Below are positions 18,866 through 26,909 of a stretch of 64,000 nt of DNA, piece by piece (within the stretch, counting starts at the first letter, position 1; each line of letters opens with the position of its first letter). Location of the stretch: assembly GCF_014196305.1 (NCBI RefSeq), contig NZ_JACIDJ010000001.1, positions 62,001 to 126,000 on the forward strand. The letters are read 5' to 3'. The DNA is from Roseococcus suduntuyensis (GTDB lineage: Bacteria > Pseudomonadota > Alphaproteobacteria > Acetobacterales > Acetobacteraceae). Under the pieces are notes generated by a model that did no database searches, was not told the DNA's origin, and worked only from the letters and a program-made list of their open reading frames with translations. The translations under genes were made by a program, and so were the position numbers.

Positions 18866-18901
18866 AAAGCCGCGCGCCTGCGATGGGCGCGCGGCTTTTT
18901 C
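18866..18901 (+). terminator. Rho-independent terminator after Bug gene
   Basis: A 13-bp perfect stem, aaagccgcgcgcc (18866-18878) with ggcgcgcggcttt (18886-18898), seven-base loop, then a T run to 18900. It ends the Bug transcript 27 bp after the stop codon. Confidence 0.85.
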
Positions 18902-18959
18902 GTTGAGCTGGGCCCGCCTCCTCACATTGGACACAACTCCTGGCGGCAGGAGGCCCCCA

Positions 18960-19155
18960 TACCCGAGCTGATGAACCCGACGGGTCCGCACGGCGCTCGA
19001 GAATGCCATCAGGGGCAAGGCCGCCCAGCGCCGCACCTGGGAAGAAACACCGTGGGATATCGGAAGCCATCCTCACCGGGGACGAGGCGTTGGCCGCCAG
19101 CCGCGCCGAGGCCCATGTCCGCCGCGCCGGCGCTCCCCTGCTGGCGGGGGACTGA
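18960..19155 (+). pseudogene. Frameshifted C-terminal remnant of a GntR/FCD regulator
   Basis: This part of a 400-bp gap without an intact gene translates, across one frameshift near 19045, as LENAIRGKAAQRRTWEE then HRGISEAILTGDEALAASR and AEAHVRRAGAPLLAGD-stop (19153-19155). The pattern of a helix with H..I.EAI..GD.ALA..RA.AHV is that of the last two helices of FCD-domain regulators. No start, no DNA-binding domain and no ribosome site were found, so it looks like a decayed 3' end. The rest of the gap (18902-18959 and 19156-19241) shows nothing I can name. Confidence 0.45.
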
Positions 19156-19241
19156 CCTGCCGCGCGTGGACTTGCGCGCGGGCCACGGGTAATCAGGTAA
19201 GCACGGCCTAACCCACGCGCGCCCCTCGGAGCCACGCCGCC

Positions 19242-20255
19242 TTGAGCCATTCTGTCTCGGACATCGACGCCCGCCTCTCCGGCCGCCTCGACGACAACCT
19301 GGCCGGGCGCCTGCCCGACGCGGCGACGGTCGCCGCCGCCGATGCCCGCGCCCGCCACTGGCACAGCCCCGAGCCCGGCCGGCTGCGCCCCGGCTCGCCC
19401 GAACACAAGCGCGCCGTCTGCCGCATGTTCGAGGAGACCTTCAACCCCTACAAGCCGAGCGTCATTCCCTGGCCCAAGCTCGACGCGGAGGCGCTGGGTC
19501 GCATCACCTCGCTCCCCATCTGGGACATCGCGGTGCAGACCGAGGGCAAGGCCCGGCTGCGGATGGCCGCCTATGCCGCCACCATCCAGGACCCCGAGAT
19601 GCGCGAGACCATCGCGCGCAACGGCTGGGAGGAGAACCGCCACAAGGAGGTGCTGTCGCGCCTCGTGGCCGCCTATGACATCAAGCTGGCGCCCGAGCCC
19701 GAATACGTGCAGCCGCGCGACCCGGAATGGGCCTATCTCGTCACCGGCTTCAGTGAATGCGTGGACAGCTTCTTCGCCTTCGGCCTGTTCGAGATGGCCC
19801 GGCGCTCCGGCTTCTTCCCCACGGAACTCACCGACACCTTCGAGCCGGTGATCCAGGAGGAATGCCGGCACATCCTGCTCTTCGCCAACTGGCTGGCCTG
19901 GCACCGCGCCAACATGCCGCTCTGGCGCCGCCCCTGGTTCGAGCTGCGGGTCTGGGCCGTCTGGGCCTTCCTGGGGTGGGAGCGCGTGGGGCTGGCGAAG
20001 ACCGTGGATGGCTCCGGCAAGGAGCAGAAGCAGGACAACAACTTCACCGTGACCGGCGCCAAGTCGGTCTCCGCCGAGGACTACACCCTGGCCGACATCA
20101 TTGACCTCTGCCTCGCGGAGAATGACCGCCGCTTCGCGGGCTATGACACCCGCCTGCTGCGCCCCACCACCATGCCGGCCCTGGCCCGCTTCGCGCGCTT
20201 CTTCCTGCGCGCACCCAACCGCATGGCGCCCCCCGCCACGCCGGCGGCGGGCTGA
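19242..20255 (+). CDS. Ferritin-like di-iron protein of unknown function
   Basis: A 337-residue soluble protein with the residues of a carboxylate-bridged di-iron four-helix bundle: Glu101 (QTEGKARLRM), Glu131-x-x-His134 (EENRHKEVL), Glu172 (FSECVDSFF) and Glu207-x-x-His210 (EECRHILLF). This E, ExxH, E, ExxH pattern is that of di-iron oxygenases, desaturase-like and ferritin-like proteins. The first 60 residues are polar and Pro-rich; a Trp-rich stretch (about 217-245) follows the bundle. TTG start with GGAG ten bases upstream. The CopD-like gene begins 3 bp after its stop and HpnN follows, so it may act on a membrane lipid or metal; that is inference. No close family name recognised. Confidence 0.7.
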   Translation: MSHSVSDIDARLSGRLDDNLAGRLPDAATVAAADARARHWHSPEPGRLRPGSPEHKRAVCRMFEETFNPYKPSVIPWPKLDAEALGRITSLPIWDIAVQTEGKARLRMAAYAATIQDPEMRETIARNGWEENRHKEVLSRLVAAYDIKLAPEPEYVQPRDPEWAYLVTGFSECVDSFFAFGLFEMARRSGFFPTELTDTFEPVIQEECRHILLFANWLAWHRANMPLWRRPWFELRVWAVWAFLGWERVGLAKTVDGSGKEQKQDNNFTVTGAKSVSAEDYTLADIIDLCLAENDRRFAGYDTRLLRPTTMPALARFARFFLRAPNRMAPPATPAAG

Positions 20256-20258
20256 GCG

Positions 20259-21272
20259 ATGATGGAGGGTTGGTTCCCCTACGCGCTGGCCATGCTCGCG
20301 CGCAGCGCCGCACTCGGCAGCGCCGCCTTCCTGCTGGTCGCGGCCCCGCCCGCGGTGCGGCCGCTGGCCCGCTATGTCACCACCGTGGCCGCCGTTCTGG
20401 CGGTGCTGGTGGCGCTGCTGGTCCTGCCCTCCACCGCGGGCTGGGGCGGCTGGATCGGCGCGCTGATGGCACTCGGCGGCGGGGCGGCCACCGCCGCGCT
20501 GGCCTGGAAAGACGGGCCGCCCGCCCCCATCGTGGGGGCCGCCGCCGTGCTGCTGCTGGGCGGCATCCTTCAGGGGGGCGCCCATGCCGGCGCGCTGCCC
20601 GTGCTGGCCACCTTCCTGCGCGAATCGGGGGCGGCCATCTGGATGGGCAGCCTGCCGCTGCTCTGGTTCGCCCTGCGCGGCACCGGCGCCATGCGCAGCG
20701 CGCGCAAACACCGCATCCTGGCACTGGGCGGCATGGCGCTGGCCCTGCCCGGCGTGCTGCTTCTGGGGGCGCAGGCGGGCACGGGTTTCGCCGCCTCCGG
20801 CGCCATGATCCTCGCCACGGCGGTGCTGATGCTGGGGCTGGTGAAGCTGACCCTGTGGCAGGCCTGGCTGCTGCGCGGCGAGGTCCCGCCCGACCGGCTG
20901 CAGGCGTTGACCGAGTCGTCCATCCTCATCGCCACCGCGCTCTGCGGCCCCATCGCGGCGCTGTTCATGGGGGTGCTGGTGCCGGGGCTCTGGGCCGTGC
21001 TGCCCGTGTTCCTGCTGGCGGCGGCGCTGGCGCTGAGCGTGTGGTTCCCCGCGCTGCCCGGCGGCATCCTGGCGCTGCTGCTGGTCGGCGCCGGCACGGT
21101 GGCGCTCGGCGCGGGTGCCGCGCTGGTCGGCCTGCTGGCCGTCATGGCGGGCTGCCTGCGCTGGCTTTCCCGGCGCCAGCCCGAGACGTGCGAGGGCAGC
21201 ACCAGCCAGGCCTTCTGGCCCGGCGTGGCGCTGGCGGCCCTGGTGGCGGCGCTGCTGGTGCATGCGGTCTAG
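20259..21272 (+). CDS. Polytopic membrane protein, CopD-like
   Basis: A 337-residue integral membrane protein with about nine hydrophobic helices. The centre (residues about 106-135, GGAHAGALPVLATFLRESG then AAIWMGSLPLLWFAL) resembles the His plus AxWxGxLP pattern of CopD copper-resistance membrane proteins, but few His or Met ligands are present, so copper transport is uncertain. It starts 3 bp after the ferritin-like gene and is likely co-transcribed with it. The stop TAG at 21270-21272 is the first three bases of a perfect hairpin repeat. Alternative start three bases later. Confidence 0.6.
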   Translation: MMEGWFPYALAMLARSAALGSAAFLLVAAPPAVRPLARYVTTVAAVLAVLVALLVLPSTAGWGGWIGALMALGGGAATAALAWKDGPPAPIVGAAAVLLLGGILQGGAHAGALPVLATFLRESGAAIWMGSLPLLWFALRGTGAMRSARKHRILALGGMALALPGVLLLGAQAGTGFAASGAMILATAVLMLGLVKLTLWQAWLLRGEVPPDRLQALTESSILIATALCGPIAALFMGVLVPGLWAVLPVFLLAAALALSVWFPALPGGILALLLVGAGTVALGAGAALVGLLAVMAGCLRWLSRRQPETCEGSTSQAFWPGVALAALVAALLVHAV

Positions 21273-21303
21273 ACCGTGATCCGCCAGAACGGATCACGGT
21301 CTA
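21270..21303. repeat. Perfect 14-bp-stem hairpin overlapping a stop codon
   Basis: tagaccgtgatccg (21270-21283) and its exact reverse complement (21290-21303) flank a six-base loop. The TAG is the stop codon of the CopD-like gene. A second hairpin follows: ggagggcgat (21314-21323) with atcgccctcc (21353-21362), ending 5 bp before the hpnN start, which has no visible ribosome site. Confidence 0.8.
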
Positions 21304-21367
21304 GGCTTCGCCGGGAGGGCGATTCACCGCTGCGGCGATTCCGCCTTCGCGGATCGCCCTCCTTCCC

Positions 21368-24019
21368 ATGAGCCTCCCCCCGCAGCCTTCCCCCCCGGGG
21401 GCGCTGCTGGGGCGGCTCGTGGTCGCGCTGGTCGGCCGCTCGGTGCGCTGGCCCGTCGCCACGCTGCTGCTCTGCGCGGTGGTGACGGTCTTTGCGGCCT
21501 GGCTGACGGTCACCCGCTTCACCCTCGATTCCGACGTCTCCAAGCTTTTCCCCGATGACCTCGGCTGGCGGGTGTCCGAGCGCACCCTCGCCGAGGCCTT
21601 TCCCGAACGCACCGACCTCGTCGTGGCCGTGCTGGACGGGCCCGATGCCGGGCGCCTCGACCGCGCGGCCGAGGCGCTGTCCGAACGGCTGCGCGCCCAG
21701 CCGCAACTGTTCCGCACCGTCCGCCGCCCCGATGCCGGGGAGTTCTGGGACCGCCACGGCCTGCTCTTCCTGCCGGAGGCCGAGGTCGCGGCCGTCGCCG
21801 AACGCCTGATCGAGGGGCAGGCACTGCTGGGCACCATCGCGGCCGACCCCTCGCTGCGCGGCCTGGCCGAGATCAGCCGCCTCATGGCCGAAGGATTGGC
21901 GCGAGGCGAGGCGGAGCCCGACCGCGTGGCCGGCCCCCTGCACGCCCTGGCCGCCGCCGCCGATGCCGCCACCCGCAACGACGTGGCCCCGCCCGACTGG
22001 CGCGCCCTGATGACGGGGCAGGCGCCCCGCCCCTCCGAGCTGCGGCGCTTCGTCATGATCCAGCCCACGCTGGACTACGCACAGCTTTCCGCCGGCGCCG
22101 CGGCGTCGGAGGTGATCCGCGAGGAGGCCCGCATGCTGGGCCTCGCGGAACAGGGGATGCGCCTGCGCCTGACCGGCCCCGTCCCCATGGGCGACGAGGA
22201 ATTCGCCACCGTGGCCGACGGCGCGGTGCTGACGGGCGTGCTCTCCTTCGTGCTGGTGGGCATCCTGCTCTGGATGGCGCTGCGCTCCTGGCGGCTGATC
22301 TGGCCGCTGCTGGCGCTGACGGTGGTGGGCATCTTCTGGACGGCGGCCTTCGGCCTATTGGCGGTGGGCAGCTTCAACCCGCTCTCCATCGCCTTCGCCG
22401 TGATGTTCATCGGCCTGGGCAATGATTTCGGCACGCAATACGCCGTGCAGTTCCGCGCCGAGAGCGCGCGCCTCGGCCAGGTGCGCCCCGCGCTGATCGA
22501 GGCCGCGCGGGTGGCCGGCCCGGGCATGACGCTGGCAACGCTGGCCATCGGCCTCAGCTTCTTCGCCTTCATTCCGACCGACTACCGCGGCGTGGCGGAG
22601 CTGGGGCTGATCGCGGGTGCGGGCATGTTCATCGGCTGGCTGCTGGCCATGACCATGCTGCCCGCCCTGATGCTGCTGGCCCGGCCAGGGCGCGAGATGC
22701 GGGAGGTGGGCTACCCCGCCCTGCGCCCGGTGGACCAATGGCTCTCCCGCCATGCACGGCTGGCCGGCACGCTCGCCTTGCTGCTGGCGCTGTTCTGCGC
22801 CGGCGCCAGCTACTGGCTGCGCTTCGACACCAACCCCATCAACCTGCGCGACCCCCAGGCGGAATCGGTCTCCACCTGGCGTGACCTGGCGCAGGACCCG
22901 GACACCGACCCCAACACGCTGGAAATCCTGGCGCCGGACATGGAAGCGGCCCAGGCCCTGGCCGCGCGGCTGGACGCCCTGCCCGAGGTGGCCCGCGCCA
23001 CCACCCTGGCCGACTTCATCCCCGAGGGGCAGGAGGCCAAGCTCTTCCTCATCGAGGACGCGGCCATGCTGCTGGGGCCCGCTTTGGCCCCCACCCCGCG
23101 CGAGCCCCCCACCGAGGCCGAGACCATCGCCGCCCTGCGCGAGGCGGCCCTCGCGCTGGCGGCCCTGCGCGGCACGGGGCCGGTCGCGGCCGATGCCCGC
23201 GCGCTGGCCATCGCCTACAACCGCCTCGCCGACGGGCTGCCCGCGGGGCGCGAGGCCCTGGCCGAGGCCACCCTGCCCGGCCTGACCGACACCTTGCGCC
23301 GGGTGCGGCTGCTGCTCTCCGCCGGGCCCGTGACGCTGGACACCCTGCCCGAGGCGCTGCGGCGCGACTGGATCACCGCCACGGGACAGGCGCGCATCGA
23401 GATCGCGCCCACGCCCAACACAGGCGGGGGCGAGGGCGACGAGACCACCCAGCTGCGCCGCTTCGCCCGCGCCGTGCAGGCGGTGGCGCCGGATGCGACG
23501 GGGCTGGCCATCTCGGCGGTGGAATCCTCCGCGACCATCCAGGGGGCCTTCATCCTCTCGGGCGTCATCGCCATGACGGTGGTGGTGCTGCTGCTCTGGG
23601 TGGCGCTGCGCTCGCTGAAACTGTCGGTGCTGGCGGTGGCGCCGCTGGCGCTGGCGGGGCTGCTGACCATGGCGCATTGCGCCCTGCTGGGGCCGGACCT
23701 CAACCTCGCCAACATCATCGCCCTGCCGCTGCTGTTCGGGATGGGTGTCGCCTATGACATCTATTTCGTCACCGCCTGGCAGCAGGGGCGGCGCGACCTG
23801 CTGGCCAGCCCGCTGAACCGCGCCGTGATCTATTCCGCCGTGACCAATGCGGCCGCCTTCGGCGCGCTGATGGTCTCACCGCACCCGGGCACGGCCAGCA
23901 TGGGCGTCGTGCTGTCCATCAGCCTTGTCTATTCGCTGGCCTGCGTGATGCTGGTGCTGCCGCCTTTGTTGAAACTCTTCGCCACGCCGACGGAACGCGC
24001 CCACATGGAACGCCCATGA
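21368..24019 (+). CDS. hpnN: HpnN-like RND/MMPL lipid transporter
   Basis: Inner-membrane RND-superfamily exporter, 883 residues, with the HpnN architecture: TM1 (about 24-50), a periplasmic loop opening TLDSDVSKLFPDDLGWR and AFPERTDLVVAVLDG, five TM helices (about 280-440), TM7 near 465, a second long periplasmic domain (about 480-720), and five final TM helices. HpnN moves hopanoids to the outer membrane in Rhodopseudomonas. GLGNDFGTQYAVQF and GMGVAYDIYFV are the RND helix-4 and helix-10 equivalents. No other hpn gene is in the window. An ATG at 21368 is used although no ribosome site is visible; a hairpin ends just before it. The stop overlaps the gph start (ATGA). Confidence 0.82.
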   Translation: MSLPPQPSPPGALLGRLVVALVGRSVRWPVATLLLCAVVTVFAAWLTVTRFTLDSDVSKLFPDDLGWRVSERTLAEAFPERTDLVVAVLDGPDAGRLDRAAEALSERLRAQPQLFRTVRRPDAGEFWDRHGLLFLPEAEVAAVAERLIEGQALLGTIAADPSLRGLAEISRLMAEGLARGEAEPDRVAGPLHALAAAADAATRNDVAPPDWRALMTGQAPRPSELRRFVMIQPTLDYAQLSAGAAASEVIREEARMLGLAEQGMRLRLTGPVPMGDEEFATVADGAVLTGVLSFVLVGILLWMALRSWRLIWPLLALTVVGIFWTAAFGLLAVGSFNPLSIAFAVMFIGLGNDFGTQYAVQFRAESARLGQVRPALIEAARVAGPGMTLATLAIGLSFFAFIPTDYRGVAELGLIAGAGMFIGWLLAMTMLPALMLLARPGREMREVGYPALRPVDQWLSRHARLAGTLALLLALFCAGASYWLRFDTNPINLRDPQAESVSTWRDLAQDPDTDPNTLEILAPDMEAAQALAARLDALPEVARATTLADFIPEGQEAKLFLIEDAAMLLGPALAPTPREPPTEAETIAALREAALALAALRGTGPVAADARALAIAYNRLADGLPAGREALAEATLPGLTDTLRRVRLLLSAGPVTLDTLPEALRRDWITATGQARIEIAPTPNTGGGEGDETTQLRRFARAVQAVAPDATGLAISAVESSATIQGAFILSGVIAMTVVVLLLWVALRSLKLSVLAVAPLALAGLLTMAHCALLGPDLNLANIIALPLLFGMGVAYDIYFVTAWQQGRRDLLASPLNRAVIYSAVTNAAAFGALMVSPHPGTASMGVVLSISLVYSLACVMLVLPPLLKLFATPTERAHMERP

Positions 24020-24645
24020 AGCTTGCCATCTTCGACCTCGACGGAACCCTGGTGGACAGCGCGCCGGACATTGCGGCCGTGCTGAACCGCGCCCTGGCCC
24101 GGCACAAGCTGGCGCCCTTCACGGTGCCCCAGGTCGCCGCCATGGTGGGCGACGGCGCCCACGCCCTGCTGGTGAAGGCCTTCACCGCCCGCGGCGCCAC
24201 CCTGACCGATGACGTGATCCCGCCCTTCCTGGCCGACCTGGAAGCCAACAGCGCCAACCTCACCCAGCCCTATGAGGGGATCGAGGCCGCGCTGGCCACC
24301 ATGGGCGTGGCCGGCTGGCGCGCCGCCGTCTGCACCAACAAGCCCGTGGCCGCCGCCCAGGCCCTGCTGCGCGCGTTGGGCATGCTGCGCTTTTTCGAAT
24401 TGGTGGTGGGCGGCGATACCCTGCCCGTCCGCAAGCCCGACCCCGGCCATGTCCTGGGCGTGCTGAAGGCCATGCACATGAGCCCCGCGCAATCCGTCAT
24501 GATCGGCGACCACCAGAACGACATCCTGGCCGCCAAGGGCGCCGGCGTGCGGACGGTCTTCGCCGCGTGGGGCTATGGCAGCGGCGAGGGGGCGGATTTG
24601 GTGGCCAGGCGCCCGCAGGACCTGCCCTTCCTGCTGGGCGGCTAG
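24016..24645 (+). CDS. gph: Phosphoglycolate phosphatase (HAD family)
   Basis: HAD hydrolase, 209 residues, expected to dephosphorylate 2-phosphoglycolate. Motif I FDLDGTLVDS (residues 6-15, nucleophile first Asp), motif II CTNKP near 96, motif III lysine in RKPDPGHV near 139, motif IV MIGDHQNDILAAKGAGV near 161. Cap domain between residues 16 and 85. Translationally coupled to HpnN by ATGA overlap, as gph-like genes often sit in unrelated operons. Stop TAG (24643-24645) overlaps the edge of the palindromic repeat. Confidence 0.88.
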   Translation: MKLAIFDLDGTLVDSAPDIAAVLNRALARHKLAPFTVPQVAAMVGDGAHALLVKAFTARGATLTDDVIPPFLADLEANSANLTQPYEGIEAALATMGVAGWRAAVCTNKPVAAAQALLRALGMLRFFELVVGGDTLPVRKPDPGHVLGVLKAMHMSPAQSVMIGDHQNDILAAKGAGVRTVFAAWGYGSGEGADLVARRPQDLPFLLGG

Positions 24646-24693
24646 AGCGGGATGCGTTGAGGTGGAATCACCGAAAACGCTGAATCCCGCTCT
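24644..24693. repeat. 50-bp imperfect palindrome, copy 1
   Basis: Begins agagcgggatgcgttgaggt and ends aatcccgctct. The reverse complement recurs almost exactly at 37262-37310 (one fewer A). The two bases before the repeat complete a TAG with its first base(s), forming the gph stop codon. Dispersed REP/MITE-like element. Confidence 0.85.
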
Positions 24694-24738
24694 CAACAAA
24701 GGCTGGAGCAGGTTGCGTGAACGCAGCATGCTCCAAGC

Positions 24739-25497
24739 TCAGTTGGTGGCCGGCGCCTCGCGGCGCAGGTCCATCAGCGTCGCCTCGATGGTGCCCCACC
24801 AGCGGCTGCCGAGTTCCACGCGCTCCGGCACGGCCGGGTGGCCAGGGGCACGGGGGCCGAATTCGGCCAGGATGCGAAGGGGTTCGCGCGCCTCGGCCGC
24901 GTCACGGTCCAGGGCATAGCCGGCCAGCGTCCGCGCCTCGATCACGCAGCGCAGGCGGGGCGCCTCGGCCGGCGCGGGGTCACGCGCCACGACGAATTGC
25001 GTGAGGCGCCGCCCGTCGAAGCCACGCGCGCCCGTCTCGCAGGTGGCGGTGTCGCGCACATGGCGCGCCAGCCCCACCAATGCGGAAAGCCCGTCCATGG
25101 TGCCCGGAATGGCCGAGGCCGGCACGGGGCTGCGCGGCATGTCCTGGGCCGGCGTCAGCACCGCCACGCGGGGCGCGCCGTCCGGCCCGTATTCCAGCCG
25201 GGTGCGGCGCATCACCCCGCGCCAATTGCCCTCGCTGACATGGACGCGCGGCTGCGGCATTCCCTCCGCCCAGCGGCCTTCGGAGCGCGAGACCTGCTCA
25301 CCCCGCAGGAAGAGCCGTGCGACACCGAGCGAACGCGCGCGGGTTTCCACGCTGTAGCCGGGGCCGTCCAGGGCGAAGCGCAGTTCCACCTGCGCGATGG
25401 GCAGGCCGGCGGCATTGATGAAATAGGTGGCGCGCCAGGGCTCGGCCGCGGCCGGCGTGGCGAGGAGCAGCAGAAGTGGGATCACGCGCAGGGCCAT
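24739..25497 (-). CDS. DUF3108-like periplasmic protein
   Basis: A 252-residue secreted protein: signal peptide about residues 1-18 (MALRVIPLLLLLATPAAA), then a beta-rich domain beginning WRATYFINAAGLPIAQVELRF with SVETRARSLGVARLFLRGE, like the DUF3108 family of periplasmic proteins. Two cysteines (TATCETGARGF and RLRCVIEAR) could form a disulfide. Function unknown. Start set at 25497 since the signal peptide begins there. It is divergent from the tRNA-Val gene 91 bp away. Confidence 0.7.
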   Translation of the reverse strand: MALRVIPLLLLLATPAAAEPWRATYFINAAGLPIAQVELRFALDGPGYSVETRARSLGVARLFLRGEQVSRSEGRWAEGMPQPRVHVSEGNWRGVMRRTRLEYGPDGAPRVAVLTPAQDMPRSPVPASAIPGTMDGLSALVGLARHVRDTATCETGARGFDGRRLTQFVVARDPAPAEAPRLRCVIEARTLAGYALDRDAAEAREPLRILAEFGPRAPGHPAVPERVELGSRWWGTIEATLMDLRREAPATN

Positions 25498-25588
25498 GCT
25501 GCCGCATATGCGCTTCACGGCCGCCCATACAACCGGTGCGGCGCGCTTGACAGATCGCCGCCTTCGCCGCAAAGGAGCGACCACGGAT

Positions 25589-25663
25589 GGGCGCGTAGCT
25601 CAGCGGGAGAGCACTGCCTTCACACGGCAGGGGTCACAGGTTCAATCCCTGTCGCGCCCACCA
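25589..25663 (+). tRNA. tRNA-Val (CAC)
   Basis: 75 nt with encoded CCA. Acceptor GGGCGCG pairs with CGCGCCC before discriminator A and CCA (25661-25663). D arm GCTC/GAGC, anticodon stem CTGCC/GGCAG with loop TTCACAC (anticodon CAC), T stem ACAGG/CCTGT with TTCAATC. A weak stem ccaggc/gcctgg (25695-25713) follows without a T run. The rest of 25664-25785 shows nothing further and no attachment-site duplicate was seen. Confidence 0.97.
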
Positions 25664-25785
25664 TCCAAATCAAGCACTTATAGCGAATCGTGGGCCAGGC
25701 AGCGAAAGCCTGGGAAGCACATAGGTAGCAGCGGCGCACGCTTGGCCCTCGGCCGAGTCCTGTCCCGGCCGTCGGTGCGGGCTGG

Positions 25786-26700
25786 TCATCCGCTGGCCTC
25801 CGCCACCTCCGCCACCTCCGCCAGCAGCCAGTCGCGGAAGGCGCGCAGCACGGGATGCCCCGCCGCCTCCTGCGGGTAGGCCAGGCTATAGGCTTCGCCA
25901 TCATCCAGCGGCAGGTCGAAGGGGACGACGAGCCGCCCCGCCGCCAGCTCCGGCTCCACCAGGAAGCGCGGCATCAACGCCACCCCCAGCCCGGCCGCCG
26001 CCGCCTCCGCCACCATGGCGTGGTGCTGGTATTGCGGGCCGCGCAGCCCATCCACACCCGTCACGCCATGGGCCTGCAGCCAATGCAGCCAGGCGCGGGG
26101 CCTTGTCGTCTGCTGGAGCAGGGTATGGCGGACCAGCGCCGCGGGCGCCGGCAGCCCGCCCCCGGCCAGCAGCGCGGGCGCGCAGATGGGCACCCGCACA
26201 TCCCGCACCAGCGGGTGCAGCGTGACGCCCGCGCGCGGCACCGCGCCCATGTAGATGGCGGCATGAACCCCCTCACCCGCGAAATCCAGCGGCCGTGGCA
26301 GGGTGGTGTGGTTGCGGATATTCACCACGACCAGCCGATGCCGCGCCTGGAAGCGCGGCATGCGCGGCATCAGCCAACGCGCGCCGAAGGTGGGCGAGAC
26401 GACCAGGTTCAGCGTGCCACCCGCGCCGCGATGCGCGAGCACCTCCTGCGTCGCGCTGTCGATGCGCGCCAGCGCGGCCCTCACCTCGGGCGCATAGCTG
26501 GCGGCCGCGGCGGTCAGCACGAGGCGCTGCCGCACCCGCTGGAACAGCCGCAGGCCAAGCTGGCCCTCCAGCGCGGCCAGTTGTCGGCTCACCGCGCTCT
26601 GGGTGAGGGACAGCTCCTCGGCCGCGCGCGAGACGCTCAGATGGCGCGCGCAGGCCTCGAAGGCGCGCAGCCAATGCGTGGGAGGCGTGTGGCGATGCAT
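25786..26700 (-). CDS. LysR family transcriptional regulator (GcvA-like)
   Basis: A 304-residue LTTR. N-terminal winged helix-turn-helix: LRAFEACARHLSVSRAAEELSLTQSAVSRQLAALEGQLG region (about residues 9-48), then the effector domain with the GcvA-type blocks SPTFGARWLMPRMPRF and VHAAIYMGA. Divergent from the Bug-hyuAB cluster with a 209-bp spacer, the usual layout for a LysR protein and its target operon, so it probably controls that cluster in response to its substrate. A GGAG stands seven bases before the ATG. Confidence 0.88.
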   Translation of the reverse strand: MHRHTPPTHWLRAFEACARHLSVSRAAEELSLTQSAVSRQLAALEGQLGLRLFQRVRQRLVLTAAAASYAPEVRAALARIDSATQEVLAHRGAGGTLNLVVSPTFGARWLMPRMPRFQARHRLVVVNIRNHTTLPRPLDFAGEGVHAAIYMGAVPRAGVTLHPLVRDVRVPICAPALLAGGGLPAPAALVRHTLLQQTTRPRAWLHWLQAHGVTGVDGLRGPQYQHHAMVAEAAAAGLGVALMPRFLVEPELAAGRLVVPFDLPLDDGEAYSLAYPQEAAGHPVLRAFRDWLLAEVAEVAEASG

Positions 26701-26721
26701 GGCGCGTCTCCGGTCACTTCA

Positions 26722-26739
26722 TTCCATACCCTCATGGAA
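26722..26739. promoter_or_regulatory. Candidate LysR box between divergent genes
   Basis: ttccat (26722-26727) and atggaa (26734-26739) form an inverted repeat with the T-N11-A spacing of LysR boxes, about 20 bp upstream of the LysR start and 170 bp from the Bug start. A second small inverted repeat, agggca/tgccct, is at 26765-26780. Confidence 0.45.
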
Positions 26740-26909
26740 ACATGACGGCTTTTCAGTAGCGAGCAGGGCATTCCTGCCCTTACGCTCCTTCTTAACGGTC
26801 TCGGACAGAAAGACATCATGCAGCATGGACATGACCCGCGCTGGACGCGGGCGGCCATGCGCTCAAGGGGAAGGGCAGCGCCGGTCATGGCCCACGGAAG
26901 GAATTGCGC

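Noticed and set aside
17226..21263. Very long antisense open frame of 1345 codons
   Set aside because: GC-rich genomes give long stop-free shadow frames. It lies opposite well-supported genes (Bug, ferritin-like, CopD-like) and has no family motifs.
25589..25785. Genomic island attachment at tRNA-Val
   Set aside because: No integrase and no repeat of the tRNA 3' end was found in the window; the following genes have normal composition.
25620..25904. A minus-strand reading frame beginning MVGATGIEPVTPAV-like (GATGIEPVTPAV) over the tRNA-Val gene
   Set aside because: This peptide is the well-known artefact of translating tRNA genes on the reverse strand. The real features are tRNA-Val and the end of the LysR gene.
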